This document shows, in pieces, positions 34,010 through 43,234 of a stretch of 64,000 nucleotides of DNA. Made by a program: the position numbers and the translations under genes. The stretch is from contig CBFDCR010000002.1 of NCBI GenBank assembly GCA_965603365.1, positions 67,076 to 131,075 of the forward strand, written 5' to 3'. The stretch's first letter is position 1. Each line of letters opens with the position of its first letter. The stretch is from JAHELQ01 sp965603365. Its GTDB lineage: Bacteria; Acidobacteriota; Aminicenantia; UBA2199. The notes under the pieces were generated by a model. It did no database searches, was not told the origin of the DNA, and worked only from the letters and a program-made list of their open reading frames with translations.

Positions 34010-34363
34010 CGATGTGTTAACCAACGGTGCGGGGAGGAAAGTCCGGGCTCCACAGGGAAGGATGGTTCCCAACAGGAACTGTCGGTCCGAAAGGGGCCGG
34101 TAAGGAAAGTGCCACAGAGAACAGACATCCCGGTCCCTGAGGGGGCCGGGATAAAGGTGAAAAGGTGAGGTAAGAGCTCACCGTCCGGGCTGGCGACAGC
34201 CGGGACTGAGGCAAACCCCATCCGGAGCAAGGCTAAACGAAAGGTGTTTGAGGCTTTCCCGGCCGATACCTTTGGGTTAGCTGCTTGAGCCCTTCAGCGA
34301 TGAGGGGCCCAGATAAATGATTCTTCACGACAGAACCCGGCTTACAGTCTGCTTCCGAATTTT
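33966..34363 (+). ncRNA. rnpB: RNase P RNA (type A)
   Basis: The RNA component of RNase P, which cuts the 5' leader from pre-tRNAs. The universally conserved block GGAGGAAAGTCCGGGCTCC lies near 34033-34051, the CACAGAGAACAGAC region near 34113-34127, and the 3' conserved GACAGAACCCGGCTTAC near 34329-34345. The ends form helix P1: 16 bases at 33966-33981 (AAAATTCGGAAGCAGA) pair perfectly with 34348-34363. A T-rich stretch (TTTTCTTTATT) follows and may terminate transcription with P1. It overlaps the upstream coding region by about 44 bases. Confidence 0.95.
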
Positions 34364-34386
34364 CTTTATTATTGACCGCTAAATGT

Positions 34387-35415
34387 TTAGATGTTTAGCA
34401 CTTCTTTGATTTTATTAAGGAATTCCTGCCGATAATCCATATCGTTGATAATGGCAGTGAGATTGAAGATGAAATCAATGAGTTTGTCCTTCGATAAGCG
34501 GGCATTCATCTCCTGGGTGATACAACTGACCACCAGAAGGGTCATCACCCTGGGATTGTCGTGCCGAGCCTGTTCAAAACTCTTCTTGATCGCCCCCAAC
34601 CGCTCCAATGCCCCGGCTGGATCGGCACCGCCTTTTACTTCTATCACGGCAATCGGTTTCCCCGATTTATCGATAAAAACGATATCCGGTTCACTGTAAA
34701 ACATAATCGATTTTTTATTAATGAGCTTCACCCCACGATACCCGGATATACCGGAGATATAATCAACCCCTGGATCAAATGTGACGGGTCGGTTCATCCT
34801 GTCAATCATTGAATCGATCAAATTGCCATCCAGGCACTGGCGGATTAGATAGCTCTTTACCATATTTTCCGCTTCTTCCCCCACCTTGTTTCTCCACGAG
34901 CCATCAATGGTCGCCCCAGCCGAACTGTACATCAACGCCTTGATGTTTTCAAAATTTATGTTCAATGTGGATTCAATGATGGCGGAGATGTGGGTATTGA
35001 ATAGTTTGGCAAGTGCAAGCGCCCGGTTATAGTTCAATTCGCTTTTCTTGCCATTTTCATAATCGGTTACATTGTAGGCCAGGTACTGTACGCCTTTCAG
35101 CGGGATGGCCGCCACATTCCGGTAGTAGCTGATTAACCCGGGATGCTCCACCAGGACTTTGGGGTGGGCAAACACCCGAAGGAAATCGATCTTCTGCCTT
35201 TCAACGGTGTCCCAGGCATTGTAAGTAATATTCCAGAACTTTCTATCTTCCCAGGAGTAATTCTGGCTGTGCTTCACCAATGCTTCAATGTCCTGGATAA
35301 CACCCAGGTATCCCAGTTCCTTCAATTTTCGGTAAAAAAAAGTAGAACGTAACGAATAGTTGATACGGTTGGCTTCGAGATTCAAATCTTTGTCAACTTT
35401 GCTACTCTTTCTCAT
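34387..35415 (-). CDS. Type II restriction endonuclease, probably XcyI-like
   Basis: A 342-residue protein. The core is a PD-(D/E)xK nuclease: SEPDIVFIDKSGKP (aspartate) and IAVIEVKGGADPAGALERLG (ExK). The EVKGGxDPAGALER stretch and overall size fit the XcyI/Cfr9I family that cuts CCCGGG, which is the assignment I prefer. The ATG at 35415 starts 19 bases after the methyltransferase stop, so it is the second gene of a two-gene restriction-modification operon. The recognition sequence is inferred, not shown. Confidence 0.65.
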   Translation of the reverse strand: MRKSSKVDKDLNLEANRINYSLRSTFFYRKLKELGYLGVIQDIEALVKHSQNYSWEDRKFWNITYNAWDTVERQKIDFLRVFAHPKVLVEHPGLISYYRNVAAIPLKGVQYLAYNVTDYENGKKSELNYNRALALAKLFNTHISAIIESTLNINFENIKALMYSSAGATIDGSWRNKVGEEAENMVKSYLIRQCLDGNLIDSMIDRMNRPVTFDPGVDYISGISGYRGVKLINKKSIMFYSEPDIVFIDKSGKPIAVIEVKGGADPAGALERLGAIKKSFEQARHDNPRVMTLLVVSCITQEMNARLSKDKLIDFIFNLTAIINDMDYRQEFLNKIKEVLNI

Positions 35416-35434
35416 AGGTTACCTGCCTCTATTT

Positions 35435-36826
35435 TTACTTCTGCCAGACATAGATGCACTTTCTCAACTCTTCCCGGCCGTGACTGCCCATCTGCTGGCT
35501 GCTGTTGCCTTTGCCATTGTTTAATTTCCAGATTTGGTTGACTCCAAAACCGGCAGATTCGGCGAAATCCGAAAGGATCAAATCCACCGGAATGGTCTCG
35601 CCCGCATAGCGGACATTGTCGTTTACCATATATACGATACCGTCCTTTTTTAACACCCGGTACATCTCAAATATCACCAGGCACATTTCAAAAAAATAGT
35701 TTTTGACCATCCGCAGGATATTCGGGTTGTTTAACTTCTTTTGGGTTTTATAATCCTCCAGGACCGACACGATCTCTTTTAGTGCGGCTTGAGAGCCAAA
35801 GGCGGCCTCCATCTTATCAAATCCCTCGCCCCTCCTCTTTTTCCGGTAAAAATCTCTCAATTGGTTCATCTTTTCACGATTTTCCACCGTGCTGGTCAAT
35901 AAAGATTGGCGGAGTTCTTTCAACTTTTCATCATCCACCCCCAAAAAGGCCAACTCCAGCGCATAAGTGCGGGTATAATCGTAACGGTTGCAGTAGGGAG
36001 GTGAGGTAACAATAAGGTCAACCGACTCTTTCTCCAATTCCGGTAATTTGAATAAAACGGAGTCCTCATGAAGAGTAAAGTTCCCCCTCTCAACATCATT
36101 GTCTCTACTCATAACGGAAATATCAAAAACCATTTCAGCCAGTTTCTTATTTAGAGCTTCTTTGAAGAAATACACTTTGCCTTTATTAAAGCCGGTCTTG
36201 CCACCATTCTTGTGGGCCCGGTCGTCCCATCTTAAATATTGCCCGTCTTTCCTGGTAAAGCTGATAGATTCCAGATTGGAGAAAACCGCAAACAAGAGCA
36301 GGTTTTTTATATCCCGATCATCTATCCTCTTTTCACAATAATTCAAAAATCCATTGATACTCTTCTCCGTCTCCCCCGGGAAAGCCCCAACGGTAATATT
36401 CAGGTGATTGAATTTTGCCGGGCCTTCCTTCTCATATTGCAGAAAGTCAACAGCCCTTATCTCTTTTACTATGCTTGAAAATTGGGCCACATCGATTCTC
36501 CCGGAGACCAGGCGGTTTTTGATCACATACACGCCCACCGGTAACAATTCAATACCGATCACGTTCAGGCCCTTTTCTTTGGCGCTGAATAGGGCGGCAC
36601 CCGAGCCGGCAAAGGGATCGAGTAAGACATCCCGGCGGTGATGGGGACCCTGATCAATTAAGTATTTGACCAGCGGAGAGGAAAATCCCTCCTTGAATTT
36701 GAACCAGCGGAAGAAGGGCAGATGTTTGTTGGCCTGGAAACTGACCAGTTGACGGTTTAAATGAGGGTTTGCCACAATTTTATTTTTGTACTTTTCCGCC
36801 AATAGAAGCCGATGTTCTTCTCTCAT
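35435..36826 (-). CDS. Type II DNA methyltransferase (TSPPY motif)
   Basis: A 463-residue DNA methyltransferase. The SAM-binding motif is LLDPFAGSGAALFSA and the catalytic motif is TSPPYCNRYDYTRTYALEL. TSPPY is characteristic of N4-cytosine (and some N6-adenine) methylases of the beta-type order, here with the catalytic motif after the SAM motif. Its partner is the nuclease directly downstream, so it presumably protects the host from that enzyme. The promoter TTGACA-17-TATATT lies at 36842-36870. Several CCCGGG sites occur in this window (28-33, 1802-1807, 6685-6690), so if CCCGGG is the target the genome must be methylated. Confidence 0.85.
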   Translation of the reverse strand: MREEHRLLLAEKYKNKIVANPHLNRQLVSFQANKHLPFFRWFKFKEGFSSPLVKYLIDQGPHHRRDVLLDPFAGSGAALFSAKEKGLNVIGIELLPVGVYVIKNRLVSGRIDVAQFSSIVKEIRAVDFLQYEKEGPAKFNHLNITVGAFPGETEKSINGFLNYCEKRIDDRDIKNLLLFAVFSNLESISFTRKDGQYLRWDDRAHKNGGKTGFNKGKVYFFKEALNKKLAEMVFDISVMSRDNDVERGNFTLHEDSVLFKLPELEKESVDLIVTSPPYCNRYDYTRTYALELAFLGVDDEKLKELRQSLLTSTVENREKMNQLRDFYRKKRRGEGFDKMEAAFGSQAALKEIVSVLEDYKTQKKLNNPNILRMVKNYFFEMCLVIFEMYRVLKKDGIVYMVNDNVRYAGETIPVDLILSDFAESAGFGVNQIWKLNNGKGNSSQQMGSHGREELRKCIYVWQK

Positions 36827-36841
36827 TTTAAACCTGGTCTT

Positions 36842-36870
36842 AATATAGAAGAAAAATCAAGTTTTGTCAA
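36842..36870 (-). promoter_or_regulatory. Promoter of the restriction-modification operon
   Basis: TTGACA (36870-36865), a 17-base spacer and TATATT (36847-36842) on the minus strand. The predicted start is about 36835, leaving about 9 bases of leader before the methyltransferase ATG (36826). Confidence 0.75.
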
Positions 36871-36901
36871 AAAAATATTTCTATCTTCTGAAATCCGGCT
36901 T

Positions 36902-37918
36902 CTATTCAAAATCGCGTATGGCTTTTAGGAGGGCCTGTTCGATGGGTCTGTCTCCCATCCAGTGGCCGGCCTGTTCGGCGATGATCAACTGCGAATGGGG
37001 CAGTCTTTGGTGCAGCCGGTAGGCGGTGATGGGGGGGCATATCATGTCGTAGCGGCCATTGACGATAACCATGGGGATGTCCCGAAGTTTATCTGCCTCC
37101 CGCAGCAGTTGTCCCTCCTCCAGAAAACAGCGGTTGGCCATGTAGTAGTTCTCCAGCAGGCCGAAGGCTAAGGGATCGAATTCATTCAAGATTTGATTCA
37201 TCGCCTCATCGGGGAAATAGAGACTGGAGAGTTTCACTTCATACTCGGCCCATACCCGGCAGTATTTTGCCTTTTGGGCGGCATCGTCGGTCTGGATCAA
37301 CGACAACAAATGAGCGGGTAAAAATCCGGCCTCAGCCGGCGGCAGCGACGATATAAATTTGTCATAGGTTTCGGGGAAGAACTTCTTTACCCCGCCGTGA
37401 TAAAAGTGATCGGTCTCCTCCCTGGTGGCGGTAAACACGCCCCGCAGCACAAAGCCGCTCACATTTTCGGGATAGGTCTCCCCATAGGCCAGTGCCAGGG
37501 TGGTGCCCCATGAACCGCCAAACAGGATAATTTTACCCAGCTTCAGATGTTGGCGGAGTTTCTCGATGTCCGCCACCAGATGCTGGGTGGTATTCTGGCG
37601 AATATCGGCATAGGGCCTGGACTTACCGGCACCCCGTTGATCGTATAAAACAATGAGGAACTTTTGGGGATTAAAAAAGCGTCTCATATAGGGCGAAGAA
37701 CCTGCGCCGGGCCCACCGTGGAGGCCAAACACCGGTTTCCCCTCGGGGTTCCCGCTCAGCTCATAATATAACTCGTGAATATCGGACACCTTCAGATAAC
37801 CGGTCCGGTACGGCTCGATCTCCGGCCACAATTCGACCTCCCCCGAAGAGGCGATGTTATCAGAACTGCAGCCCAAAACAAACATAAACAAAAAAAACAC
37901 CCAAACATACTTTTTCAT
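36902..37918 (-). CDS. Proline iminopeptidase-like alpha/beta hydrolase, lipoprotein
   Basis: A protein of about 338 residues. The signal peptide ends in a lipobox (MFVLGCSSDN), so it should be a lipoprotein. The hydrolase fold shows LHGGPGAGSSPYMRRFF (the oxyanion HGGPG signature of proline iminopeptidases), DQRGAGKSRPYAD, and GGSWGTTLALAYGETYP with the nucleophilic serine. The acid and histidine are near NGRYDMICP and EQAGHWMGD. It would cleave N-terminal proline from short peptides outside the cytosol. The ATG at 37918 is chosen over the one at 37924 because of the AGGAG spacing. Confidence 0.88.
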   Translation of the reverse strand: MKKYVWVFFLFMFVLGCSSDNIASSGEVELWPEIEPYRTGYLKVSDIHELYYELSGNPEGKPVFGLHGGPGAGSSPYMRRFFNPQKFLIVLYDQRGAGKSRPYADIRQNTTQHLVADIEKLRQHLKLGKIILFGGSWGTTLALAYGETYPENVSGFVLRGVFTATREETDHFYHGGVKKFFPETYDKFISSLPPAEAGFLPAHLLSLIQTDDAAQKAKYCRVWAEYEVKLSSLYFPDEAMNQILNEFDPLAFGLLENYYMANRCFLEEGQLLREADKLRDIPMVIVNGRYDMICPPITAYRLHQRLPHSQLIIAEQAGHWMGDRPIEQALLKAIRDFE

Positions 37919-37939
37919 ACCCATTTCTCCTATCTGATC

Positions 37940-38404
37940 TTAAAATTCAGGCAAGACCAACTCCACACAGTTGGTACAAAAGTACTGGTCTCCCTCTATA
38001 GTATACCCATCCTCCCCAAGCCTGATGACGACATTGCATTTGGCGCATCTGGTGGGTTCGTATTCCGGTGGGTTTTCCAGCTTCTCAAAATTATAGTCGT
38101 TGGTGCCAAAATAGACATACAACTCCGTTTCAAAACCTTGCCGGCATTGGGGACACGTCCTCCAGTCCCCTGTATGTTCCTCTGCGTAGTGATAGCCACA
38201 CAAGGTATATCGCCTGTGATTACGATAGCAGCTATTCCGGGCATAAGAAAACAGCTCATACTGATCCTCATCGTCACATATCCATTGGTCACAGCACTCG
38301 GTTTTCGTCAGTTTACCCGTTTTCCCACACAACCCGCATCTCGGCCTGACGGCCTGGGGTTTTCTCTTCGTTTTCTTTGTCTTAGAACTCTTACGTTTCG
38401 CCAT
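37940..38404 (-). CDS. Cysteine-rich zinc-ribbon protein of unknown function
   Basis: A 154-residue protein with a basic N-terminus (MAKRKSSKTKKTKRKP) followed by many cysteine pairs: CGLC, CCDQWIC, CGYH, CPQC, CAKC and CTNC. They suggest three or more zinc sites, with strings such as YDIGDDQYF-like acidic residues between them. The start has a GGGAGG site. The family is not recognised. It overlaps no neighbour and ends 22 bases before the hydrolase start, in the same direction. Confidence 0.65.
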   Translation of the reverse strand: MAKRKSSKTKKTKRKPQAVRPRCGLCGKTGKLTKTECCDQWICDDEDQYELFSYARNSCYRNHRRYTLCGYHYAEEHTGDWRTCPQCRQGFETELYVYFGTNDYNFEKLENPPEYEPTRCAKCNVVIRLGEDGYTIEGDQYFCTNCVELVLPEF

Positions 38405-38495
38405 ATTACCTCCCAGAGTTCGATTCATTTTAACTTCCACCCCGCATTTTATCACAAACCACCCTTTTTCGACATCAAAAATCCAAAAAAAGGGT

Positions 38496-40064
38496 TTACT
38501 CCTTGATGAAGTGGGCGCCGCGGGAGACTTTGTTGCGCAGGGCGGCATAGACCACCAGCAGGGCGGTCTGGACACTGTCCCTTAGATCGATGATACTCTG
38601 GGTCATCTCTGTTTTCTGGTAAAACTTGACGATTCGATGCCGCAAATACTCCAGGTCGGAACGGGCCCGCTCCAGCCGCTTGGTGGTACGGATGATGCCG
38701 CAGTAATTCCACATGGTATAGCGGACCGTCACCCCATCCTGCCAGACCAGGGCGGGGTCCAACTCCTCCTGGGGATAGGGGTACTTCCACTCCGGCACTT
38801 CGGCAATCACGTAGGGCACCTCTTCGGCTTCGATACTCTCCACGATATCTTCGGCGGCCCTCACCCCCCAGACCAGCCCCTCCAGCAGCGACACCGAGGC
38901 CAGCCGGTTGGCACCGTGGATACCGGCATTGGCCACCTCGCCGATGGCATAGAGGTGTTCCAGACTGGTCTTGCCTTTGAGATCCACCGCCACGCCGCCG
39001 CAACTGTAATGGGCGGACGGCACCACCGGGATGGGCTTCTTTTCAATATCGATATCGTATTTCTTACACTTTTCATAGATGGTGGGGAATCGATCCTTTA
39101 TACTAATTTTAGCAAAGGAGGCCAGGTCCAGCAGCACATAGTCATCCCCGTTTTTAATCATCTCGGCATAGATGGAGCGGGACACCTCATCCCGGGAGGC
39201 CAGATCACCCTGATCGGAATATTTCTTCATGAAATAGTCGCCCTTGCGGTTCATCAATTTGGCCCCTTCCCCTCTCACTGCCTCGGAAATCAAGAACCGA
39301 TCGGCCTCCTTGTGATACAGGGAGGTGGGATGAAATTGGACATACTCCATGTGGCTCAACCGGGCTCCGGCCCGGTAGGCCATGGCCAGTCCGTTGCCCA
39401 CGGCAGCGGAGGGATTGGTAGAATTCAGGAAGATACTACTCATACCGCCGGTGGCCAGTATGACCTTCCTGGCAAATATCCGCACCACCTTCTTCTGGTT
39501 CTGATCCAGCACATAGGCGCCGACGGTTTTGGGGGTCTCGTACATGCGCATGGGATTGCGGGAATGGTGGGGATAGGTGAGCAGGTCGATGGCCTGGTGG
39601 TTGTACAGCATCTTCAGCTTCTTCAACTTCTTCAAACTTCGGGAGAAATTCTCCTGGATCACCCTGCCGGTCATGTCTTTCACATTGAGAACCCGGCGTT
39701 TTGAGTGGGCACCCTCCCGGGCTAAGTCAAAGGTGCCGCCGTTGGTGGAAAAAGGCACCTTGATTCTATCCATTAAAATCTTCTGGATCATCCGCTGTGA
39801 TTGGGTCACCACCTGCTCCACTGCGGCCACATTGCTGATATAGTCGCCGCTTTTCATGATATCATGGGTGAAGTCTTTTGGGTCCTCGCCCCCGGCCAGC
39901 GAGGCAATGCCCCCCTGGGCCCAATGGGTGTTGGTGGCGGTATCGCTGTCCCCTTTGGAAATCATGATGGTGTCGATGCCGTTCTCCGCCAGCACCAGGG
40001 CAGCGGTAGAACCGGCAATGCCGTTGCCAATGATGAGCACATCGGTCTCATAATACTCGATCAT
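38496..40064 (-). CDS. nadB: L-aspartate oxidase
   Basis: A protein of about 522 residues. The N-terminal FAD motif VLIIGNGIAGSTAAL is followed by NTHWAQGGIAS, an active-site loop of the succinate dehydrogenase/NadB flavoprotein family. PTSLYH, RGEGAKLMNRKGDYF and PSAHYSCGGVAVDL are typical NadB segments, with the NRLASVSLLEGLVWG motif before a C-terminal helical domain. It oxidises aspartate to iminoaspartate for NAD synthesis. The start at 40064 (MIEYYETDVL) has GAGGAG. It is cotranscribed with nadC. No nadA is in the window. Confidence 0.92.
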   Translation of the reverse strand: MIEYYETDVLIIGNGIAGSTAALVLAENGIDTIMISKGDSDTATNTHWAQGGIASLAGGEDPKDFTHDIMKSGDYISNVAAVEQVVTQSQRMIQKILMDRIKVPFSTNGGTFDLAREGAHSKRRVLNVKDMTGRVIQENFSRSLKKLKKLKMLYNHQAIDLLTYPHHSRNPMRMYETPKTVGAYVLDQNQKKVVRIFARKVILATGGMSSIFLNSTNPSAAVGNGLAMAYRAGARLSHMEYVQFHPTSLYHKEADRFLISEAVRGEGAKLMNRKGDYFMKKYSDQGDLASRDEVSRSIYAEMIKNGDDYVLLDLASFAKISIKDRFPTIYEKCKKYDIDIEKKPIPVVPSAHYSCGGVAVDLKGKTSLEHLYAIGEVANAGIHGANRLASVSLLEGLVWGVRAAEDIVESIEAEEVPYVIAEVPEWKYPYPQEELDPALVWQDGVTVRYTMWNYCGIIRTTKRLERARSDLEYLRHRIVKFYQKTEMTQSIIDLRDSVQTALLVVYAALRNKVSRGAHFIKE

Positions 40065-40121
40065 CGCTATCTCCTCACTATTAGCCACTTTTTATTTTTA
40101 TCTTAGCGTACCTTCGCGTGC

Positions 40122-40967
40122 TCAGCGGCTGTCTACTCTTATATTCAGGCTAAAGTCGAGGGACGAGAAGGAGTGGGTCAGGGCACCCACCGAAATAAAA
40201 TCCACCCCGGTTTTGGCCTTTTCTTCGATGTTGTCCAGGGTCACATTACCGGAGACCTCAAGCTTCGCCCGCCGGTTCGTCATCCTGACCGCCTCTTTGA
40301 CCAGTGGCAGATCGAAATTATCCAGCATGATCATGTCAACCTCCAGGGACAATGCCTCGGCCAACTCCTCGAGATTCTTGACCTCTACCTCGACTCTTTT
40401 GGCGGGGAACCTTTTTCGGACCAGTTGTACGGCCCGGGTAATGGTTCCGGCCATGCGAATGTGGTTGTCCTTGACCATGGCCATGTCTTCGAGGTTTAAG
40501 CGGTGGTTGGCACCGCCGCCGTCCCGCACCGCCTTCTTCTGCAGGTAGCGCATGCCGGGAACGGTCTTGCGGGTATCCAGCAGGCTGACGTTATAGGCTT
40601 TGATCTTCTGGACAAATTGTCGGGTCCAGGTGGCCACCCCGCTCAACTGCTGCAAAAAATTGAGGGCCGTGCGCTCGGCCTTCAGGATGGAACTCTCGGC
40701 TCCCCGGATCTCCGCCACCGCCTCGGCGTGCCCGACCTCATCGCCGTCATTTTTGAGCTTTCGAACCTCGACAGTTGGATCAACCATCATATAGGTCTCC
40801 GTAAACACATCCAATCCCGACATCACCCCCGCCGCCTTGGCCGTCACTTCGGCGGTCACGATGCGATCAAAATCCTCGAGCGCCAGGGTGGTGACATCCT
40901 GGCCCACCCGGTCTTCGGCCAACGCCAGTTTAACGATCTCCCGCATAAAACTCTTATCCCTATCCAT
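40122..40967 (-). CDS. nadC: Quinolinate phosphoribosyltransferase (carboxylating)
   Basis: A 281-residue protein. TRKTVPGMRYLQKKAVRDGGGANHRLNLEDM and VKDNHI are conserved NadC signatures for binding quinolinate and PRPP, and the C-terminal barrel ends with SVGALTHSFSSLDFSL. It makes nicotinic acid mononucleotide from quinolinate. Its first bases overlap the stop of the peptidase gene by 8, so the three genes peptidase-nadC-nadB form one unit read from the promoter at 43199-43227. This gives the last de novo steps of NAD synthesis for the organism. Confidence 0.95.
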   Translation of the reverse strand: MDRDKSFMREIVKLALAEDRVGQDVTTLALEDFDRIVTAEVTAKAAGVMSGLDVFTETYMMVDPTVEVRKLKNDGDEVGHAEAVAEIRGAESSILKAERTALNFLQQLSGVATWTRQFVQKIKAYNVSLLDTRKTVPGMRYLQKKAVRDGGGANHRLNLEDMAMVKDNHIRMAGTITRAVQLVRKRFPAKRVEVEVKNLEELAEALSLEVDMIMLDNFDLPLVKEAVRMTNRRAKLEVSGNVTLDNIEEKAKTGVDFISVGALTHSFSSLDFSLNIRVDSR

Positions 40968-43125
40968 TAAACCTTTTGCCGAAGAGATGCCGCATCCAGA
41001 AATCGAGATCCTCTTTATAAAATACGACTCTTTTCTTACTTCTCAAACCATGCCGCTCGCCGGGGTACAGCATGAGTTCAATGAGCTTACCGGCATCCAG
41101 TACTTTGTCGATAAACTGAAGGGTATTTTGCATATGGACATTGTCGTCCATGGTGCCGTGGGTGATGCGCAGTCCGCCCTTGTATTGGTCGATATAGGTC
41201 AAAACCGAACTGCTCTTGTATCCCTCGGGGTTATCATCCGGGGTATCCATATAGCGTTCGGTGTAAACGGAATCGTACAGGCGCCAGTCGGTCACCGAAA
41301 AATGGGCAATGCCGAACTGAAAGTAATCCGGCTGGCTGGCTAAGGCCAGGGCCGCCACATAGCCGCCGTAACTGCCGCCGGTAATGCCGATTCTCTGACT
41401 GTCCACAAAGGGCAGGGTTCGCAAATATTTGACCGCCTGGACATAATCGTGCATCTCCCATTTTCCCAGGCTGCGGTGCATCAGGTCCACCCTCTTTTTG
41501 CCGAAATGACCGGAGCCTCGATGATCGACACCCATGACAATAATCCCCAGGGAGGCCAGGAAGTGGTCCGTCAGCGGTCGACGGCCAAAGGCGTTTCGTA
41601 CCGACGAGGCACCGGGTCCGCCGTAAATGTCCAGGATGACCGGGTATTTCTTGCTTTCGTCAAAATCCGGCGGCAGGTACCACCTGGCCGGCAGGGCAAA
41701 GCCATCATCGGTTTTGATCCTGAACAGTTGGGGCTTTGCCAGGGCATATTCCTCCATGACCTTCTTATAGCGGTCCCCCAGTGGCCGTATCAATTTGCCC
41801 TCCCGATTGTAAAGACTCATCTTGCCGGGTACCGTAATAGAGGAATATTGATCAATAAAATAGGTTCCCCTGTCTGAAACCATTACCCGATGGCTCCCCT
41901 TTTGCCGGGTCAACCTTTTGACTTGTTTTCCCCAAAAATCCGTACAATAAAAATCGGTCTCCGTTGAATCTTCCTTCCGGGCATCGAAATAGATCCATCC
42001 CTTCTCTTCATCTACCGTGTGGATGCGGCCCACCGCCCATTCTCCGGTTGTCACCTGCCTCTCTGTGCCATCCCTGGATATGAGATAGATATGATCCCAA
42101 CCGCTCTTAGAACTCTTGATCACCATATCGTCATTTTTCAGCAGTACCAGGTCGTTAAATCCCGGGAACTCCACCCAGGTCTTCTGCTCCTCCTCATACA
42201 CCTGCCGGATTTTGTGAGAGCCGCAGTCGTAGCAGAGAATCTTGAGATGGTTCTGATCCCGGTTCAGCCACTGGAAATAGACCGAATCGTTTTTTTGATT
42301 CCAGCAGGGAAAAGAGAGATAAAAATCGGCCTCGCCGTTAAAGGGAATCCACCTCAATTCCCGGGTTTTGATGTCGATGATGCCGATCTTGACTGTGGGA
42401 TTGGCAAAGCCCGGCTTGGGGTAACGCTGCTTTTCCAGTTCTCCGTAGACACCGGCGGCATTGAATATGGGAAAGACCGGCACCTCGGTCTGATCGAAGC
42501 GTAAAAAAACGATTCTTTGGCTGTTTTGGCTCCACCAGAAGGCCCGGTATCTCTCCCTTCTACCCAGAATTTCTTCATAGTAGACCCAGGAGGCATAGCC
42601 ATTGAGAATATCTTCGCTGCCGTCGGCAGTCAGGCGAATGGCCGTGCCATGATTCAGGTCATACAGGTACAAATCGTGATCTAAGGTATAGGCCACATAA
42701 CGGCCATCCGGCGACAACCGGGGATTCTTTTCGCTACCATCGGTCTGGGTCAACCGCCGGATCTCATTTTTCCCCTTTGTAAACAGATAAAGGTCGCCCT
42801 CTTTGAGAAATATAAACTTACGGAAGTCCGCAGTCCGGTGGGCGGCCCTCTGCAGACTCAACTTATTTTTTTCCAACACGTCATACTTTGCCGGATCGAT
42901 GATCAAACGATATTTCTCCTTCCGGGCATCCACCTTAAAGACCTTTTTATCCTTTATCTCCAGGTAAAACCGATCATCCAACCACTCCCCGATCCGGGGC
43001 AAATCGTTCAACAGTTTTTCTCCTTTGCCCAGGTAGGCCTGCTCAAAAGTCAACTTCTTGGCCGCCGGAATCCGAATACTTAAAGCCAACACCAAAACAA
43101 GAAAAAATACAAGATATCTCTTCAC
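40960..43125 (-). CDS. Dipeptidyl peptidase IV-like S9 peptidase
   Basis: A protein of about 721 residues. A signal peptide (VKRYLVFFLVLVLALSIRIP) is followed by an N-terminal DPP-IV beta-propeller (KNPRLSPDGRYVAYTLDHDL) and a C-terminal alpha/beta hydrolase with GGSYGGYVAAL (catalytic serine), TMDDNVHMQNTLQF (aspartate) and YPGERHGL (histidine). It removes dipeptides from peptides outside the cytosol. The GTG at 43125 (GAGGAGAGTAAC site) is preferred. The promoter TTGACA-17-TATGAT lies at 43199-43227. It is next to the RiPP-like operon and might trim a modified peptide, but its own promoter and cotranscription with nadCB argue for a general role. Confidence 0.9.
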   Translation of the reverse strand: MKRYLVFFLVLVLALSIRIPAAKKLTFEQAYLGKGEKLLNDLPRIGEWLDDRFYLEIKDKKVFKVDARKEKYRLIIDPAKYDVLEKNKLSLQRAAHRTADFRKFIFLKEGDLYLFTKGKNEIRRLTQTDGSEKNPRLSPDGRYVAYTLDHDLYLYDLNHGTAIRLTADGSEDILNGYASWVYYEEILGRRERYRAFWWSQNSQRIVFLRFDQTEVPVFPIFNAAGVYGELEKQRYPKPGFANPTVKIGIIDIKTRELRWIPFNGEADFYLSFPCWNQKNDSVYFQWLNRDQNHLKILCYDCGSHKIRQVYEEEQKTWVEFPGFNDLVLLKNDDMVIKSSKSGWDHIYLISRDGTERQVTTGEWAVGRIHTVDEEKGWIYFDARKEDSTETDFYCTDFWGKQVKRLTRQKGSHRVMVSDRGTYFIDQYSSITVPGKMSLYNREGKLIRPLGDRYKKVMEEYALAKPQLFRIKTDDGFALPARWYLPPDFDESKKYPVILDIYGGPGASSVRNAFGRRPLTDHFLASLGIIVMGVDHRGSGHFGKKRVDLMHRSLGKWEMHDYVQAVKYLRTLPFVDSQRIGITGGSYGGYVAALALASQPDYFQFGIAHFSVTDWRLYDSVYTERYMDTPDDNPEGYKSSSVLTYIDQYKGGLRITHGTMDDNVHMQNTLQFIDKVLDAGKLIELMLYPGERHGLRSKKRVVFYKEDLDFWMRHLFGKRFNG

Positions 43126-43198
43126 GTTACTCTCCTCTGCAAAAACCAATGATTAACCACACAACCAAATGGATCATACCTATGAACACCCATCCCCC

Positions 43199-43227
43199 AT
43201 CATACTGAAAAACCCCCCTCCTGTCAA
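43199..43227 (-). promoter_or_regulatory. Promoter of peptidase-nadC-nadB
   Basis: On the minus strand TTGACA (43227-43222), exactly 17 bases, then TATGAT (43204-43199). The start is predicted at about 43192, 67 bases before the GTG at 43125. It separates this transcription unit from the RiPP operon upstream. Confidence 0.8.
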
Positions 43228-43234
43228 TGAAGTT

